64,000 nucleotides of DNA, from positions 84,162,036-84,226,035 of the forward strand of contig OX328126.1 in NCBI GenBank assembly GCA_946811695.1, given 5' to 3'. This DNA is from Gonocerus acuteangulatus. Its lineage: Eukaryota; Arthropoda; Insecta; Hemiptera; Coreidae. Of the stretch, positions 1-14,000 are shown in pieces (the first letter of the stretch is position 1; every line of letters starts with the position of its first letter). The translations under genes and the position numbers were made by a program. The notes under the pieces were generated by a model that saw only the letters and a program-made list of their open reading frames with translations, searched no databases and had not been told where the DNA came from.

Positions 1-360
1 ATGGTCTGTTTTTGATTAAATTTGTTACAATAATACTTTGTTTAATTTAATAGGTGAAGTTCATTAACCAGCAGAATACGCCCACCGGAACCTGGCAAAA
101 TTCGGTTTTTTCATTCTTAAAAGAAACGATATAGGTACCAGACAAATATTCGGGCGCTTAAAATATTTGTAGGGAACTTTGATTGAGAATGCTGACAAAT
201 AACTGAGGAAAGTTGAGGAAAACAACTTCGAAATTATAATTTTCGAATTTAATTTTACATTATTGCCAGATTTGTTAGGTTTACTATCATAATGTATTAG
301 TGTTGTTTAAGCATTTTGTATGAATGCTTATCTCTTTTAGCATAAATATGCTTTAGGTAG
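1..360. other. Intronic or intergenic AT-rich DNA, nothing recognised
   Basis: No open frame, repeat end or RNA gene is visible here. The stretch lies upstream of the first visible exon of the phosphatase gene and is probably intron. Confidence 0.4.
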
Positions 361-1470
361 CGGTGACTAAACTGGAAAAAAAACGTTACAAAAAAGTGTC
401 CGTTAGCGTTCGCGCATGCGCAGTGGCTATGCACGGAAAAGAAGACTGTATGAGCCACAAAAAAGTGTCCGCTTGCGTTCGCGCATGCGCGGTGGCCATG
501 TAAGAAAATTATGACTATATGTTATACGAGGTAAGGTCCATACGTTTCCGGCCTGTCCAGTTTCCCCTCCTTCAAACGTGCCGGGACCTGCACGCCTATG
601 CAGGTCCATGCCTGCTCACTCCATACCCATCGCCCGCACTTCCTCAGTCTTGTCAGTCAGTGTCCAGCCTTGAAGGAAACTCCCCATTTTTACAATGTTC
701 AAACTCGAGTACCGTGCGGTAATTAAATTCTTTTGTAAAGAGGGTCTTACTCCTGCGCAAATTAAAGAGTGCTTGGATTGCGTATACGGGCAGTCCTCCC
801 CCTCGTATTCCACAGTGAATGAATGGGCAAAATGGAGAAGACCAGGAGAAGCGCCTCCTTTAAAGGCAAAAGTCACGCAGTCAACAAAAAAGGTAATGGC
901 CACAATTGTTTGGGACTGTAAAGGAATAGTACTGATAGATTTTAAAGAAAGGAATACCACAATGAATGGTGAGTATTATGCAGCCCTACTTCACCGGTTA
1001 CGAGACGCCATTAAACCATTAAAGAGAAGAGGCGAGGGAAGTTAAGCAGAGGTGTCCCGCCTCCTTCACGACAATGCCTTTGTCCACACAGCATTGATTT
1101 CCAGGGCCGCTGGGATTCCAAGAAATCTCTCATCCACCCTACAGCCTTCGTGGAAGGCGATTTAACATCGACGAAGAGCTCCAAGCAGCAGTGAAAGAAC
1201 ATTTTCTTAACAAAGAAGAAAATTATTTTTTTCATGGTATAGAAATGTTGCCAAAGCGTTGTATTAAGTGTGTTGAACTTAGAGGAGAATATATTGAAAA
1301 ACAGTAAAACCAGTTTTTTTCTTTCACCTTTCCTTCTATCCCAGCGTTACAAAAAAGTGCCACAAAAATGTGTCCGCTGGCGTTCGCGCATGCACGACAG
1401 CCATGTACAAAAAAGAAGACTATATGTTATTCAGTACATTACATAGGTTTGTCGGGTAGACCTGAAGCAT
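361..1470 (+). mobile_element. Composite repeat: degenerate mariner copy flanked by CpG-rich repeat
   Basis: A mariner transposase remnant (695..1307) is bordered on both sides by copies of a repeat reading roughly AAAAAAGTGTCCGCTGGCG followed by TTCGCGCATGCGCAGTGG and CCATGTACGAAAAAGAAGAC (left 380..515, right 1342..1440). The same repeat recurs several times at 52560..53000. Its CpG and GCATGC content stands out against the AT-rich surroundings. No clean terminal inverted repeats were identified, so the outer limits are approximate. Confidence 0.5.
695..1307 (+). pseudogene. Mariner-type transposase remnant
   Basis: A first open segment (695..1045, about 116 codons) contains the helix-turn-helix-like start YRAVIKFFCKEGLTPAQIKE and SSPSYSTVNEWAKW. 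It then jumps to TQSTKKVMATIVWDCKGIVL and NTTMNGEYYAALLHRLRDAI, which are typical of the catalytic half of mariner transposases (known family patterns). Reading resumes out of frame after 1045, and the C-terminus FFHGIEMLPKRCIKCVELRG is recognisable up to the stop near 1307. Sequence between the DNA-binding and catalytic parts is missing and at least one frameshift follows, so it is not functional. The usual full length is about 340 residues. The assignment to mariner is firm; the subfamily is not determined. Confidence 0.8.
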
Positions 1471-1779
1471 ATTTATGTTCCTTAATTTGAGCAGAAGGCT
1501 CTAAAAGAAATAATTTTTTTTACCCAGATTATTTATTGATTTATTCCTTTCTTAAATCAAGTAAGTACCTACTTAAATTCCCAAATATGTATAAAATTAT
1601 TTATTTAACACAATTACTACACTTTTTTATCAATATTTATATTTTTATATTATATTACTTTTTTATTTTTATATATTTATATGCATTTTTTCCTTCATAT
1701 ATTTTTATATAATTAGGAGTTTTTCAAAAAAGCTTATTTTATTTTATTGTCATTTCCTAAGCCAATGCTGATATACTCG

Positions 1780-2180
1780 AGGATGTTCTATCCATTTAAT
1801 TCCTTCCTGTAGTGGCGGCATCGGACTAAAATGTGTTTTATAGACAAAGCATCATCACATCTTGAACATTTTGGTGGCTCTTCTTTCGACATGAGGAATC
1901 CGAAGGTTTTTTTTTTGTCTGATTCTCATTCGGGCCATGACTATCTCCTCTTTCATGTTAGCCCTCGATGAAGAATGCCAGCATTCAATTGAGGATTTTA
2001 TCTCGCTCAATTTTTTCCTGCAACATCATACCACATCTTCAAACTTCTATTACATCTTTTATCGAATTGAAGATATTGCTCGCAGTTAATGGTGTGGACG
2101 TAATATCAGTCAGTTGACGCCCTGTCAGCTATTTCATTACACCTTATCCCTACATGACTAGGGATCCATATGAAAAGGAG
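1780..2180 (-). pseudogene. I-type LINE ORF2 remnant, RNase H and C-terminal tail
   Basis: On the minus strand 2180..2100 reads WIPSHVGIRCNEIADRAST, the last conserved block of the RNase H domain of I/Jockey-superfamily LINEs. Around 1955..1930 the reading RREEIVMARMRI matches the zinc-knuckle-like tail seen also at 21060 and 30180. Frames are broken and a poly-T stretch interrupts the copy. It is a dead 5'-truncated fragment. The same tail type occurs in at least four other places in this window. Confidence 0.6.
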
Positions 2181-4148
2181 TTTGCTTCTCTGTTTAAAGT
2201 TTCTGTCATGCAGTCAGAAAGTTTAGATTATGCAGTCATATTTAGTATTTCTTCAATTCTTCATTATTTTCATATTTTTTTTTAATTTCTCCACTTTTTT
2301 TTTTTCTCTCATTTTTCTTTTATGTATGAATATAGTTGTTTGCTTTTGTAGACATGAGTGCTACATATTATGTAAGCACGCATAATCTTTAAGCAATATG
2401 TATTTGATCAAGAAAAAAGTCACTCAACTTAATTTGTTTAAATATTTTGTTTTGTTTTTTTCTTGTATAGACAGAACTGTTTTGTTTCTTTCATGAGCTA
2501 ATCGCTAAAGTTGCAAAGCTCAAAATAAAATAAATAATGTTTCTGGCTCTTCCGAATTCGATGGATAGTATTAGTATTAGAAGGTGGAATGTGCAAGAAG
2601 TAGCAAGTTGTTTCCAAACAACTGTGGCATGCAATTAAATATACTTTTTAACTGTTGTAATGCCCATTAGATTCATGCTTTCAAAAATCTGAAGGCTGAA
2701 TTTCTGAAGGTTTCAATTAGTATCATTTGTTAATTAGATATCTACCGAGTATCTGCTTCTCTCGGCCCTCACGGTCTGTTACACGTGTCTCTGATTTGTT
2801 AGTTTCATTGCTTCGGTATCTGACATAAGGTCTACTTACATCAGTGTAAGCTAAGTCTCTGTGTTTCATCTCTTAACACCAGTAAGTATAGAAAATGACT
2901 CAAAAAATTGTTGTGACAATGGATGTACGCAATGTCAAAAAAAAGAATGTTACCCTGAAACAGCTGATATTTCGTGCATTCACATTTTCTATTTAGACAT
3001 TTTCTATTAAGACCTGCAATTAGAGACAAAACAATTATCCAAGCCTGGAGAATGAATAATATTGAAATGATTGCTGTAATTCAGCTAAATAAAATGTTAA
3101 AGAAACATTATATTTTTTTGAACTTGGAAGCCTTCATTGCAAAAATCTTACATCACTTTCCGAAGGAACGTTTTCCTTATAAATGAACTTTTGAAAAATG
3201 TCTTCAAGCAAACACTTCTATTGCACACTAAAATTTACCCATATATATTTGTCAATGACTGCAAAAAGACAATTTATTCTTGTGCTACATGTGTCCTGCT
3301 CATTATTTTCATTATTTTGTGAAATCGATAACAAATGAAAATAAATTGCATAAAAAAATATAAATTAATGTTTTATTACAAATATATTCCTTTTTTATAT
3401 TATTTTTGCATTTTATTGTTTTTTATGTTTATTTTATGGTAAGGTATGCTCTCTTACACAAGTCTCTAAAACATGAACTGTGTTTTTACATATGTTAACC
3501 TCGATAGCTGTCACAATTTATCTTCTTTCGCCACTAAACTTCCTATATAGCATTTCCAAAAAAAATATTTGATGAATTTATTAACCAGCAAAATGGATCT
3601 ATCTTGGGAGTCAGAGAGTTTAAAATCATAATGTGTTTCTTCAGACAGTAATATAAGCTGTCATTATGATCTTTAATTACTTTTCATTTTATTTATTTTT
3701 TTATTAAAACTCTTTTTTTCAAATTTACTGTAAAAAAGTGAATTCCCGCTGCACTTCAAGTCTGCATACGCCAATTCTGATCGGTTTAGTTAACTTCAGT
3801 GGTGAAATGGAGTTCATATTTTATCAAAACATTGTTCAAATAAAAGTTTCATAGTCTTCTACATAGAATCTGAATTTATGAATAAAAATGTTCTGTTTCA
3901 AAAAAATGAATTTTTGGACTGAATAGCTAATATCAAATGGAAGTTGATTAAAAGTAAAAACATTTTTAAGCTACTTTTATTTATTTTTTGAAAAATATTC
4001 ACCATTAAACACCTATTAATACATATTTTTTTTTTTCTAGCAGTTATAGTTGAACTAATTTATAAAAATAATTTGAACTTGTGAATGTAATCATGGACAT
4101 ACATATTGAAATAATCTAGTTTCTTACAAAGCTTACATCTGTCTCCAG
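2181..4148. other. Intron sequence without recognised gene
   Basis: AT-rich DNA. A short segment at 2735..2790 (ATATCTACCGAGTATCTGC and following) matches the 3' tail of the SINE-like repeat at 36120..36180. Nothing else is supported. Confidence 0.4.
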
Positions 4149-4293
4149 CTTGGAGGAGCTGCGGTTGGACCGGAACCTAGTGACCTCCCTTCCGTCTGGG
4201 CCTTACAGAGGCTTGAAACTTCTCTCTGCTAGTCAGAATAAAATCTCCGAGCTTCCTGGCTTCCTAGGAATGAATGGACCTCGACATCTTCTT
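4149..4293 (+). CDS. Phlpp: PHLPP exon, N-terminal LRRs
   Basis: The acceptor is TGTCTCCAG and the donor GTAAGT. One base completes a codon, then 48 codons run LEELRLDRNLVTSLPSGPYR to GLKLLSASQNKISELPGF, giving two LRR units with the LxxLxLxxN pattern. It ends in phase 0. GC content is clearly above the surrounding intron. The upstream exon is not in the window. Confidence 0.85.
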
Positions 4294-7200
4294 GTAAGTG
4301 TATTGGTTATTTTATTATTTCTTAATTTTATATGGAATCGGCTACATGATTGTGGCTAATACGTAATGAGTTTGACTCAGTGATAGAGCACTTGACTTAT
4401 GTTCTGAAGGGCTCGAGTTTGAACATGGGACGAGTATTAAAGATTTTATCTTCCAGTTTCATCGTTCGATGGTCGGAGTTGGGTTCCCAGAACTTCCCCA
4501 GCCGCTCACAGCCTTTAATGAGTACCTGCAAAGAGCAAAGTTAGACAATCTTCCAATATTGGAGAATCATCGCAATTGCTAAGGAAAAGAATAAAACAAT
4601 GATGATTACTGTTAAAAATGATGATTAAGAAGATAATAAAACGGCTCTTGCTAACAATGCTACACAAATGAAACAGATGTTTGACTTTGCAAATGTAAAG
4701 AGCATAGATAAAGAAAGACATATAATGAAATGAAAAATATGAAGAAAATATACACATCACAAAAAATATGAAAAAAATCATAAATAAGAAAACCAAACTA
4801 AAATATTTATATAATATATTTTTTTAATTTATTGGACAATGGATAAATCTTTTTATCTACAATTATAAAAATATTTTTAATTCAATGACCAAACTTTCTC
4901 TAGATAATCAAATTTTAAGGTTTGGATCCTATCGATTTTTTGAACAGCTTACAACAAACACAGCTGATTGTTCCTATGTAGATGGTCTTCAGTTGAGACG
5001 TGGCCATTGTAGCGGAAGGTTCGCCTACGTTCTATTAGTGTTTAGGCTCCTGAAGAGGCATCAGATGATGGAAATAATCTAGAGCTATTTTAATAAATTG
5101 ACTATTATGTTAATTTCAAATTTTATTCAATGACCTTCTCCCTGCATATGAAAAATTGTTGAGATTTGGGTTAGAATTTATTTTAGAAAATACTAATTGT
5201 AAACTATTATCATTATACGCTGTTGTATATGTCTGTCCCTAACCCGTTCCTTTGACTTCTTATAATTATCAGTTTTCACATTATCAAATATCTTCAACAG
5301 TTTCCTAAGTCTTTTCCATTTCTAATTTTGTTCGCACAATATTTCTGCTAGATCCATTACCATCTAATGTTATTCTGTCCCATTAACTACTAAGGACCAA
5401 TTTAAAACAATTCTTCATTTATTAAGAATTCTTTTCTTGATAGGCATTTGATTTTTTATATAAAATTCGCAGAAGCTCAATCGATAAAATAAAAACACTT
5501 CTATATACTAGTAATTTTATTAATACTTCCCTACCGGTTTCTTATCCACTTATGCCTTTTCATGTGCACTGATACTAGTAAGAAACTTAATTGTACAGCC
5601 TAACCATAGGAAGGCAAACTTTCAGTTAGAGGATCTTTGTCCAAACTTACATCAGCTGTTAAAATCACATAAGTCAACAATTAATGACTTCATTAAAGCT
5701 AAAACTGATGTCAATATTTTGTTTAGAAATACTTTTAACATTGACGAGCAACTACTTATTATTAACAAAAATTACCTTAATTTTGTAGTACAAACATATA
5801 ACGAAACTTATGACATTAAGACTCCAAAACTTGAAGAACTATGATTTAATGTTTTCAAATAAAATTTGATTAAATCGTATCAAATAAGTAATATATGCAA
5901 GAATGTGTTGTAAAAATATATAGTATTACAATGATTACTTTATGTTGTTATCGATATGGCTGTGATCTGACTCTCTGAGTTCCTCACAGTTTATGATGCC
6001 TTCCTTTTGTAAACTTTACAAAAGGAAGGCATCATAATAATCTTTACAATGTAAAGACCTCATATAATGTACTATGTGAGTAATATAATAAAGTTATGTG
6101 TGATAAAATAAGTTGACTCATTTAATAATATAACAGAATGTTGGGAAAATTACATGGAGCTGTGAGGATAAAATACAAAATAGTTTTCCCGACATTAAAA
6201 ATAAAATAAATCGAAAAGAGACCTGGTATAGCATATATGAAATAAACGTGTGAGTCAACAATAAGCAGATGCCAGATGAATGAAAGACAATATCTATATT
6301 AATGAATAGTAAATGGTTCAGCATAACTTTAAAATGATAATGTATGTAGTTGAATGATTGGATTAGAAAATTAAATAAATGTTGTTTTTAATAATTATTT
6401 AAATTATTTTAAATTATTGAATAATTATTATTATTATTGGTTTTATGCATCGCATCTTTGGCGAATTGTATTTTTCCAAGTTACAGATCAATACAGTTCT
6501 CCTGAAAAGTTAGGAAAATTGACTTACGCGGTTTTGAACTTTGAGTGACGATATGAAAGATGAAATTAAATAAATGTTGTTTTTAATAATTATTAAAAAC
6601 AACATTTATTTAAGTAATTTATTTAATTTCATCTTTCATATCGTCACTCAAAGTTCAAAACCGCGTAAGTCAATTTTCCTAACTTTTCAGGAGAACTGTA
6701 TTGATCTGTAACTTGGAAAAATACAATTCGCCAAAGATGCGATGCATAAAACCAATAATAATAATAACTTGCATTATGAGGATTTCCGACTTAAGACATA
6801 TTTTCGGTAACATTTAAACGAAAAACCTTGTCTGAATGGCCTAAAATAGATGGAGAGATATATGCGGTTACGCGGAAGTAATAGTCAATTTTAGCACATT
6901 CTATTGTTTTTTTGTTGTTGTTTTTTTTTTAAAAAAATCGGTTACCATCATGTCCGGGAGATAATAAGGACTTACGCGGTTGTGAAATTTGAACGATGAT
7001 ATGTTAAATTTAATTGATTGTAATCAATCAAATTTTGACCCTCCGTATTTCATAATTTGCTTATTTTTATAGTATGGGTCCATAAAAGAGTCACAATTCT
7101 TTAATTAGTTTATTCAATTTTCGTTTTCCTAAGAAAGTATAATTAAGTGTTTTAAAAATTATGATGTGCACTACATATTTATCGATTCATAATGAGGTAT

Positions 7201-7976
7201 AGATAGGTAGCTGTAGAAGTGATAAGCAGTCAGGGAATAGTTGAGATTCGGCTAAGAAATATCAATAGGATTTTTCTAAAAATCTGTATTAAGATTGTTT
7301 CAGCTACCAAAAAGTAGCTGAACGATAAACAAGGCTACCAAAGAGTAAACGTCCTTTATACAGGTTTGTACAAAAGTCAAATTCATGTTTTCTTAGCCAA
7401 ATCCCAACTATTCCCTGACTGCTTATTTATTGGTTTGTTAAAAAAATAAATAAATAAAATAAAAATAAAAAAAAATCAACTGGTCACCTAATTTTATTTT
7501 TTTGAATATTTTTACATGTAATTGGTTATTTTTTTCTTATTTGGAACAATATAAACAAAGTTATAAAATACTTACTGGTATGAACATAGTGTATATTACA
7601 CATAAACACTGGAGGTTCTAATTTCAACAGTAAGCCTCCAGTTTATTTATCATCAGTTTAAGTCAGTCAGTTGTAATTGTGCACTAGTATTTCTGAATTG
7701 AAACAACTCAAAATAAAACGAAACTGAAAATATATCACTTTTGCGTATGTAGGGGGCATATCATTAAGACAGGAAGGGTGACACAAGTGCCCTCTGTTTT
7801 ACAACCTCTGAAGCTACATACAGTTTTGATGGTTGATAAAGAGATATTTACCAATGTCTTTCACAGTCATAAATGAAAAACACCGATTTTTGTGTTCTGT
7901 CACTTTAGAAATACTAGTGCGATGTGTTTACTTATAATTTATTTTGTTCCTATCTATTATTACAAGGTGTTTCTTA

Positions 7977-8010
<34 letters not shown>

Positions 8011-11000
8011 GATAGCTCATTAATTTGACAAACCTTGTTTAAGGATATTGAAGAAGATTTTGAAGAAAAGCCAGAAAACTTAGAGTCTGTGAATTTGAGG
8101 GGAAACTCACTCAAGGGGAACATCATTCTTGGCAATTATGGAGTAAGTAATAAATATAAAGAAATTTATTAATAGGTAGAAAAAAAAAATCAGAATTAAT
8201 TAGGATGCTTTCCTAATTCATCTTTAGTATGATTCAATTTGTGTTGGAATACATTTTTCTTCTGAAAAGTGATCTTTTTTACATTAGAAGCTTTAACGTT
8301 TGTTTAAATAATAAGACTGTTTGATGAAGTATTGTATTGTAAAGTATTTACTATTATAAAGACATTTAAAATGCAGATATAATTGGGGCAGATTAATAAA
8401 CTTCAAAAGTTGAAGCTTTTTGATTTCTTGCAAGGCTTCTGTAATAAGATTAAATAATTTGTCAACCTAAGCAGGATAGATCTGTTATACGTTAGACATT
8501 TTAATTGGATATTGCTTAAGTAAATTTTAGCGTTAAACAGGATTTAGCTTGAGGTTGGATCAGATTTCAACGTTACATAATAAATTTAAATCAATAAAAC
8601 TTCATAAGATTCAGGAATGTTGATCATGTCGAACTTACTGTACTGTGCCAGACATTCTTCGCTGGGTGAACTGTGAACTGGGTGAACTTGATACATTTTC
8701 TTCGTTTCTTATTGGAGGGAACAAATGTTTCTGAAATCAACTGGAGGATGCAACAAGAAGTGTTAACATTTCTCGTCTTAAGTCATGAATTATGATGCCA
8801 TATGATTTGTGTTTATGGAAATAAAATTGGAATTCCATCATCGTGATCTTGACCATCATCATATTCTTATTTTCCGCTGGATGATGTGGATTGTATTAAC
8901 TGTTTCAATCTCTGGAAAAAACTATTGCTGTTTCTTGAGATATACGTTATATAATATTGCTGAGGTAATAGATAATTTCATACTGTAATAATGTGTCTAA
9001 CTACAAACAGTAATTATTGAAAAATTATTATAAGTTAAAAATATAACATACCTTCCACCCCAAGTTGTGTGGCAATTCTTTCCCACTCTTTCGCCAGGAC
9101 ATACCAATTGTTATTGTTTTTTTTCCGTTTATCCCAGACGGCATTTGCTGAACAAAAGAATAATCACATAAGACGAGGAAGTAAGAGAGAGGGTAGGTGA
9201 CCTGCGCACTAGATTCCTTTTGGAGGAACCAATCACAATCAAGCCCACATCGTGGCTTCCCTCCTCACTGCGAGGAGAAAACAAAATATTTGTTCTTCCC
9301 CGATGTCACCGCGCGGGTGCGAGAATAGCATTGGAAGTAAGGATCGACACTATGAACACTCCCACCTTAATACAAGTGTTTGTTTTACATCGGAGTAGCT
9401 ATCGTAGCATCGCAGAATGAATCCTCACCATGAACGTAGCCTTAGATTCGGCGGGAGGTGAGGGTTTGAGTCCCTCCGGCGGCTGGATCTTGAGACCCAT
9501 TGAGAAGGTTCCTTGCCGTATCATGGATGTTGGCGCTAATGGATCAGTTGTCTGTGCGCCATAAAAAAAAAAGTATATTGTACAATTAAAGTGATTTTAC
9601 CCAAATTATTCACAGTCTCTGCCCAAAATAAAGCCTCTTTCTTCTTCCAAAGCTTCATGGTCATCATGAACTGGGAAACTATGGTTGTATGGAGGAATAA
9701 ATTGGAGCAACTCTTGCAAGTCCTTTACTTGTTTGCCTTTATTCCTGGAGTCCCAGCTTTAGGTGGAAGCTCGGCTACAACTAAACGTGGGCTTCCTACT
9801 ACAGGCTTGGACTTCATATGTTACACAGAGAAAGGCAAGTCAGGATTGAATGTTGACTTGTAGAGCAATGTGAAGGGATTGGATTTTTAAACCTTAACCA
9901 TTGCATTTCTTGGATACCTTTGACTGTTTCAACATAGTCTTCTTCTATAGGTTCTAGGGAGATAAACTCGTTTTCCATTCTGGTCACCAAAACTCTTTTT
10001 GCAGACCTAGCGACAACTTGCATCCAATAAAAATACCTCTACTTGACGGTCTACGATCTCTTTCAATCATGTCAAAGTCTTTATCTCATTCATTGTTGAA
10101 GTGTCCAGAAAGAAGGCACTTATGATCTACTTGTTCAATGTATGTGTTTTAACAATGAACAACCAGAACTTAACAGAGTGACAGCTTTGGTTTTAGCCTC
10201 CAGCATTGTCACTGAACATGGTTAATTTTTTAATTGTCGCTGGAAGAGCATTGATAAACTTCAGCAAACTAGACAGTATCTCATCACAACCTGTATTGGC
10301 CTGACCTTCATACCACATGTAAATAGAAACATTGCCAAACCTAAGGTGTGTACACAGAAGTTGTAAATCTGCAGATGTCGTGACTAATAAACTAATGAGC
10401 AAGTCAAAACAGGTCATTATTGTTGGAAATGATTAAGATCAAATGTTAAAACTGTGTTCAAATACTTCTTCAAATACAAGGTCACTTACTTAAGAAAACA
10501 ATTAAAATAGTGTTTCCTTAAACAGATTTATCTGGAAATAACAGTAAATGATGCAACAACATTCACAACTTGGAAACCATAAAGTTTGGTGTACAAGGGA
10601 TACAAGTGTCAGTTGTTCCCCTTGGCTTCCAAACAAAACTGCTCATTCTTGAAGTAGTTGATTTCGTTTCCCCTATTTCTCAGCCAATACCTGACATTTA
10701 CTTATATCCCTTTGCCCCCAACATTTTATATCTATTAACTATCCAGAACTGCACTTAACTCAATTTTTTTTAAAATGTCACTTGTACCCCATGGCTTCTC
10801 ACCCTGTCATATAAACTTATTGTACCAATATCTATTTAGTTTTCAGACATTCCTTGTTCATTGCAATCCTTTTTGACTCTATCAAGGGCCTTTTCCTGAC
10901 ACCCAAAGCTCAGAGAAAGATTGCCATTTGTCAATAGACTTCTCTGTGACCTGTGTCAAAGTGAAAATAAGATCACCTGTGTGAGTGCTAATGACCCTGG

Positions 11001-14000
11001 CAGTCGGAGCACCTATAATTAATAAATATAATAAAAAAGATCTCCTGTGTGTTCCTTCTCCTGTCTAGCTGTCACTCTTCTTATATTTGTCCTTAAAATT
11101 CTTGACTAGAGCTTGCTTGGCACACTCATCAGGAGGGATATGCACAATAGCCATTCCATTCCTTATTGTCTCCTTTCTTGTGAAATGGCACATCCACAGC
11201 GATCTCCCAGTTCTTCAGTATCTATTTATTATGCCATATTTGGTTCAATAGATGAAGAATAATGGCTTCACCTTTGCTGCCCATGTAGCGCATCATTTCT
11301 GGAAATGGTCAGTGAAGGTGGAAAATAGACATATTATTAAATTAAACAACGGTACTGATCAATCGTTTTATTAATCTCAGGCTCTAAAATACTACACAAT
11401 TTTTATAAACAATGTTGATATTCTGCTCATAATATTGCAAATAATTTAATTTTGCCACTTTTTTAGATTATTCCTCCTCTAGAGCGGATCAACGCCGCCA
11501 TTTGAGGATGGGAGTAAAAATTTGACAGATATAATGCCGTATCGCCCTTTGATGTCCTGCAGTTGACGCAAGCCCCCGAGTCAATGAGGAGCTTCGCCGA
11601 GTCAATTTGCCCCCAAGCGGCCGCGACGTGAAGCGGCGTGAGTCCAGCCGAGTCCGTCGCGTTTCCATCCAGCCCGCTCTCGAGGAGCCACCGCATCGAA
11701 CCAAGTACTCCTCTTGCGGCTGCCAAGTGTATCAGTGTCTTTGAGTCATCTCCGATCCGCTGACAGACGTCCGCTCCGAAAGTCTTCAGTACATCCAGAG
11801 CTTCGGTGTAGTTCCGTTCCACTGCCGTCACCATCGACGAAGCGCTAGATGATCTAGATGGTCAAATCTTCCCCCGTAAGCAAGGAGTACGTTGACCAAG
11901 CTTGTGAAGTCGTTTTTGACAGCTACGCACAGGGGAGTTTCCTGTTTTATATTTATCTGGTCAACGAAGAGACCTTGGTTTAACAAAAATATCGCCAAAC
12001 GCGCATCGCCTGACCTGACAACCTTGTGTAGATAGGTGTCGCCATTGGAAGAAATCCGGAAAACATTACCACCGTGCACTTTAAGCGCTTGATAAACGGT
12101 TGTTCTGTTGAGCTTTAACGACAAGAAAAGAGGCGTGTCTTCTTCGTCGTTTGCGATGTCGACCATACCACCGGACATGACGATTGTGCTGACGGACCTC
12201 TCTGTACCGTTTGTGGCGACAAAGTGAAGGACTGTGTTGCCATTCTGGAATCTAGAGTTCAAATCGAATCGGAACTTTATGAAAATCTGAAGTATGCGCT
12301 GATCGTCGTTTAGGATCGCCAAATGAAAAGGTGTATTGTTGTAACAGTCTGGCTCGTACATATCAGCGCCGTAGTTTATCAACTGCCAGATAGCAGAAAT
12401 GTTTTGTCGGCTTACTTCTACGTGTAACGGCGATTCCCCGCAGGGTTCCTCCATATTTCTGGGCGGTGCATTTTCTCCTCCGAGTCCCACATCAGAAAAG
12501 TAAGGATGCAAACTGTTAATCTTTAAAAAAAAATATTAATAATTATTTTATAATAATCGAGAAACAAATATAAAAATAATAAAATAAAAGTCCGTCACGT
12601 GCATAACTACACAACTTCCCCAGCAAGGTGGTATATATACACAACTTCCCCAGCAAGGTGGTATATATACACAACTTCCCCAGCAAGGTGGTATATATAC
12701 ACAACTTCCCCAGCAAGGTGGTATATATACACAACTTCCCCAGCAAGGTGGTATATATACACAACTTCCCTAGCAAGGTGGTATATATGAATTACATCTG
12801 CAGAAACAGAGGGTGACTTTTATATTGATTTCCGGTCATTGTGGAATATATCAAAACGAGAAAGTTGACACCTTGGCAAGGAAAGCAATTAGAGAAGGCA
12901 GGCCATCCCATAAAGTTCCGAAAAATGATCTAATAGCTCATGGAAAAATACTCTATATGGATGAGATGGCAAACTGTCTGGCACGAAATGAGAGATAACA
13001 AGCTCCGAGAGATAAAAAGAAATGTTAAGCCATGGAAAACATCCACAAACGATACAAGGAGGAAAGAAGTAGTCTTGACCCGAATGAGAATCGGCCATAC
13101 AAACCTCACGCATTCCTAATGTCTAAGGACCCCCCACCAATTTGCAGCTCATGCAATCTGGTGCTAACTGTGAAGCACATCTTGACTAATTGCCGGGCCT
13201 ATGAGCAACTGAAAGAGCAGCACCAACTGTCTGACTCATTAGATGAAATTCTAACCACCAACCAAGGAGACCGACTTTTTGACTTTTTAAGGGCCGCCAA
13301 ATTAATAGACAAAATCTAGACAGAACATAAAAAACCGAAATGCTCGTTTGTTTGTTTTATTTATATATAATTTTTCTATATTATTTTATTGCCTTTATTT
13401 GTTTTATTACATTTATTATTATATTTTATTATTTTCTATTTTGTTTTGTTTTTTTCATATTAATTTTTTTTTTTGTTTACAAACAATTGAGCATTTCTCT
13501 TTTGTTGTTTGAATTAATAAAATCTGCAAATAGAACTATTATTGATAGTAATTTAATCATAATGTATACATGTTGATACTTATTTCAGAATTATAATGAA
13601 AATTACAACGCACAGGAATGGCGTTAGTGACCTTAAGCGTTGACACGCAATTATAATAATTAAAAAAAAAAAAGGTGGTAAGCGTAGGCGTTATTCTCGA
13701 AGAATGTGCTTAAACTTTTATCTTATTTTTTTTATGGCGCTTTGACGTCTAGGCCATAAGAGCCATGTGACTAAACTAACGCTATATCCATACAACACAT
13801 GCATAAATAATTTTGCTCTTTTATATTTGTAATTGCTGACTCAATTAAAAATTTATTATTTAATTTTGTTTCGGAGTAAGCCCCGACTTCTAATGATCTA
13901 ATTTGTGTTTTTTTTTGTTTTTTTTCTTTTCTGCTCGTCATTAGTTGGACAAGATATTTTCCAAGTTTTGTTGCAAGGAAGTAAAAATAAAGGCAGATTT

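Noticed and set aside
12543..12816. Frames with LGKLCIYTT or ARWYIYTTSP repeats on both strands
   Set aside because: They come from the 30-bp minisatellite, which happens to be a multiple of three and stop-free.
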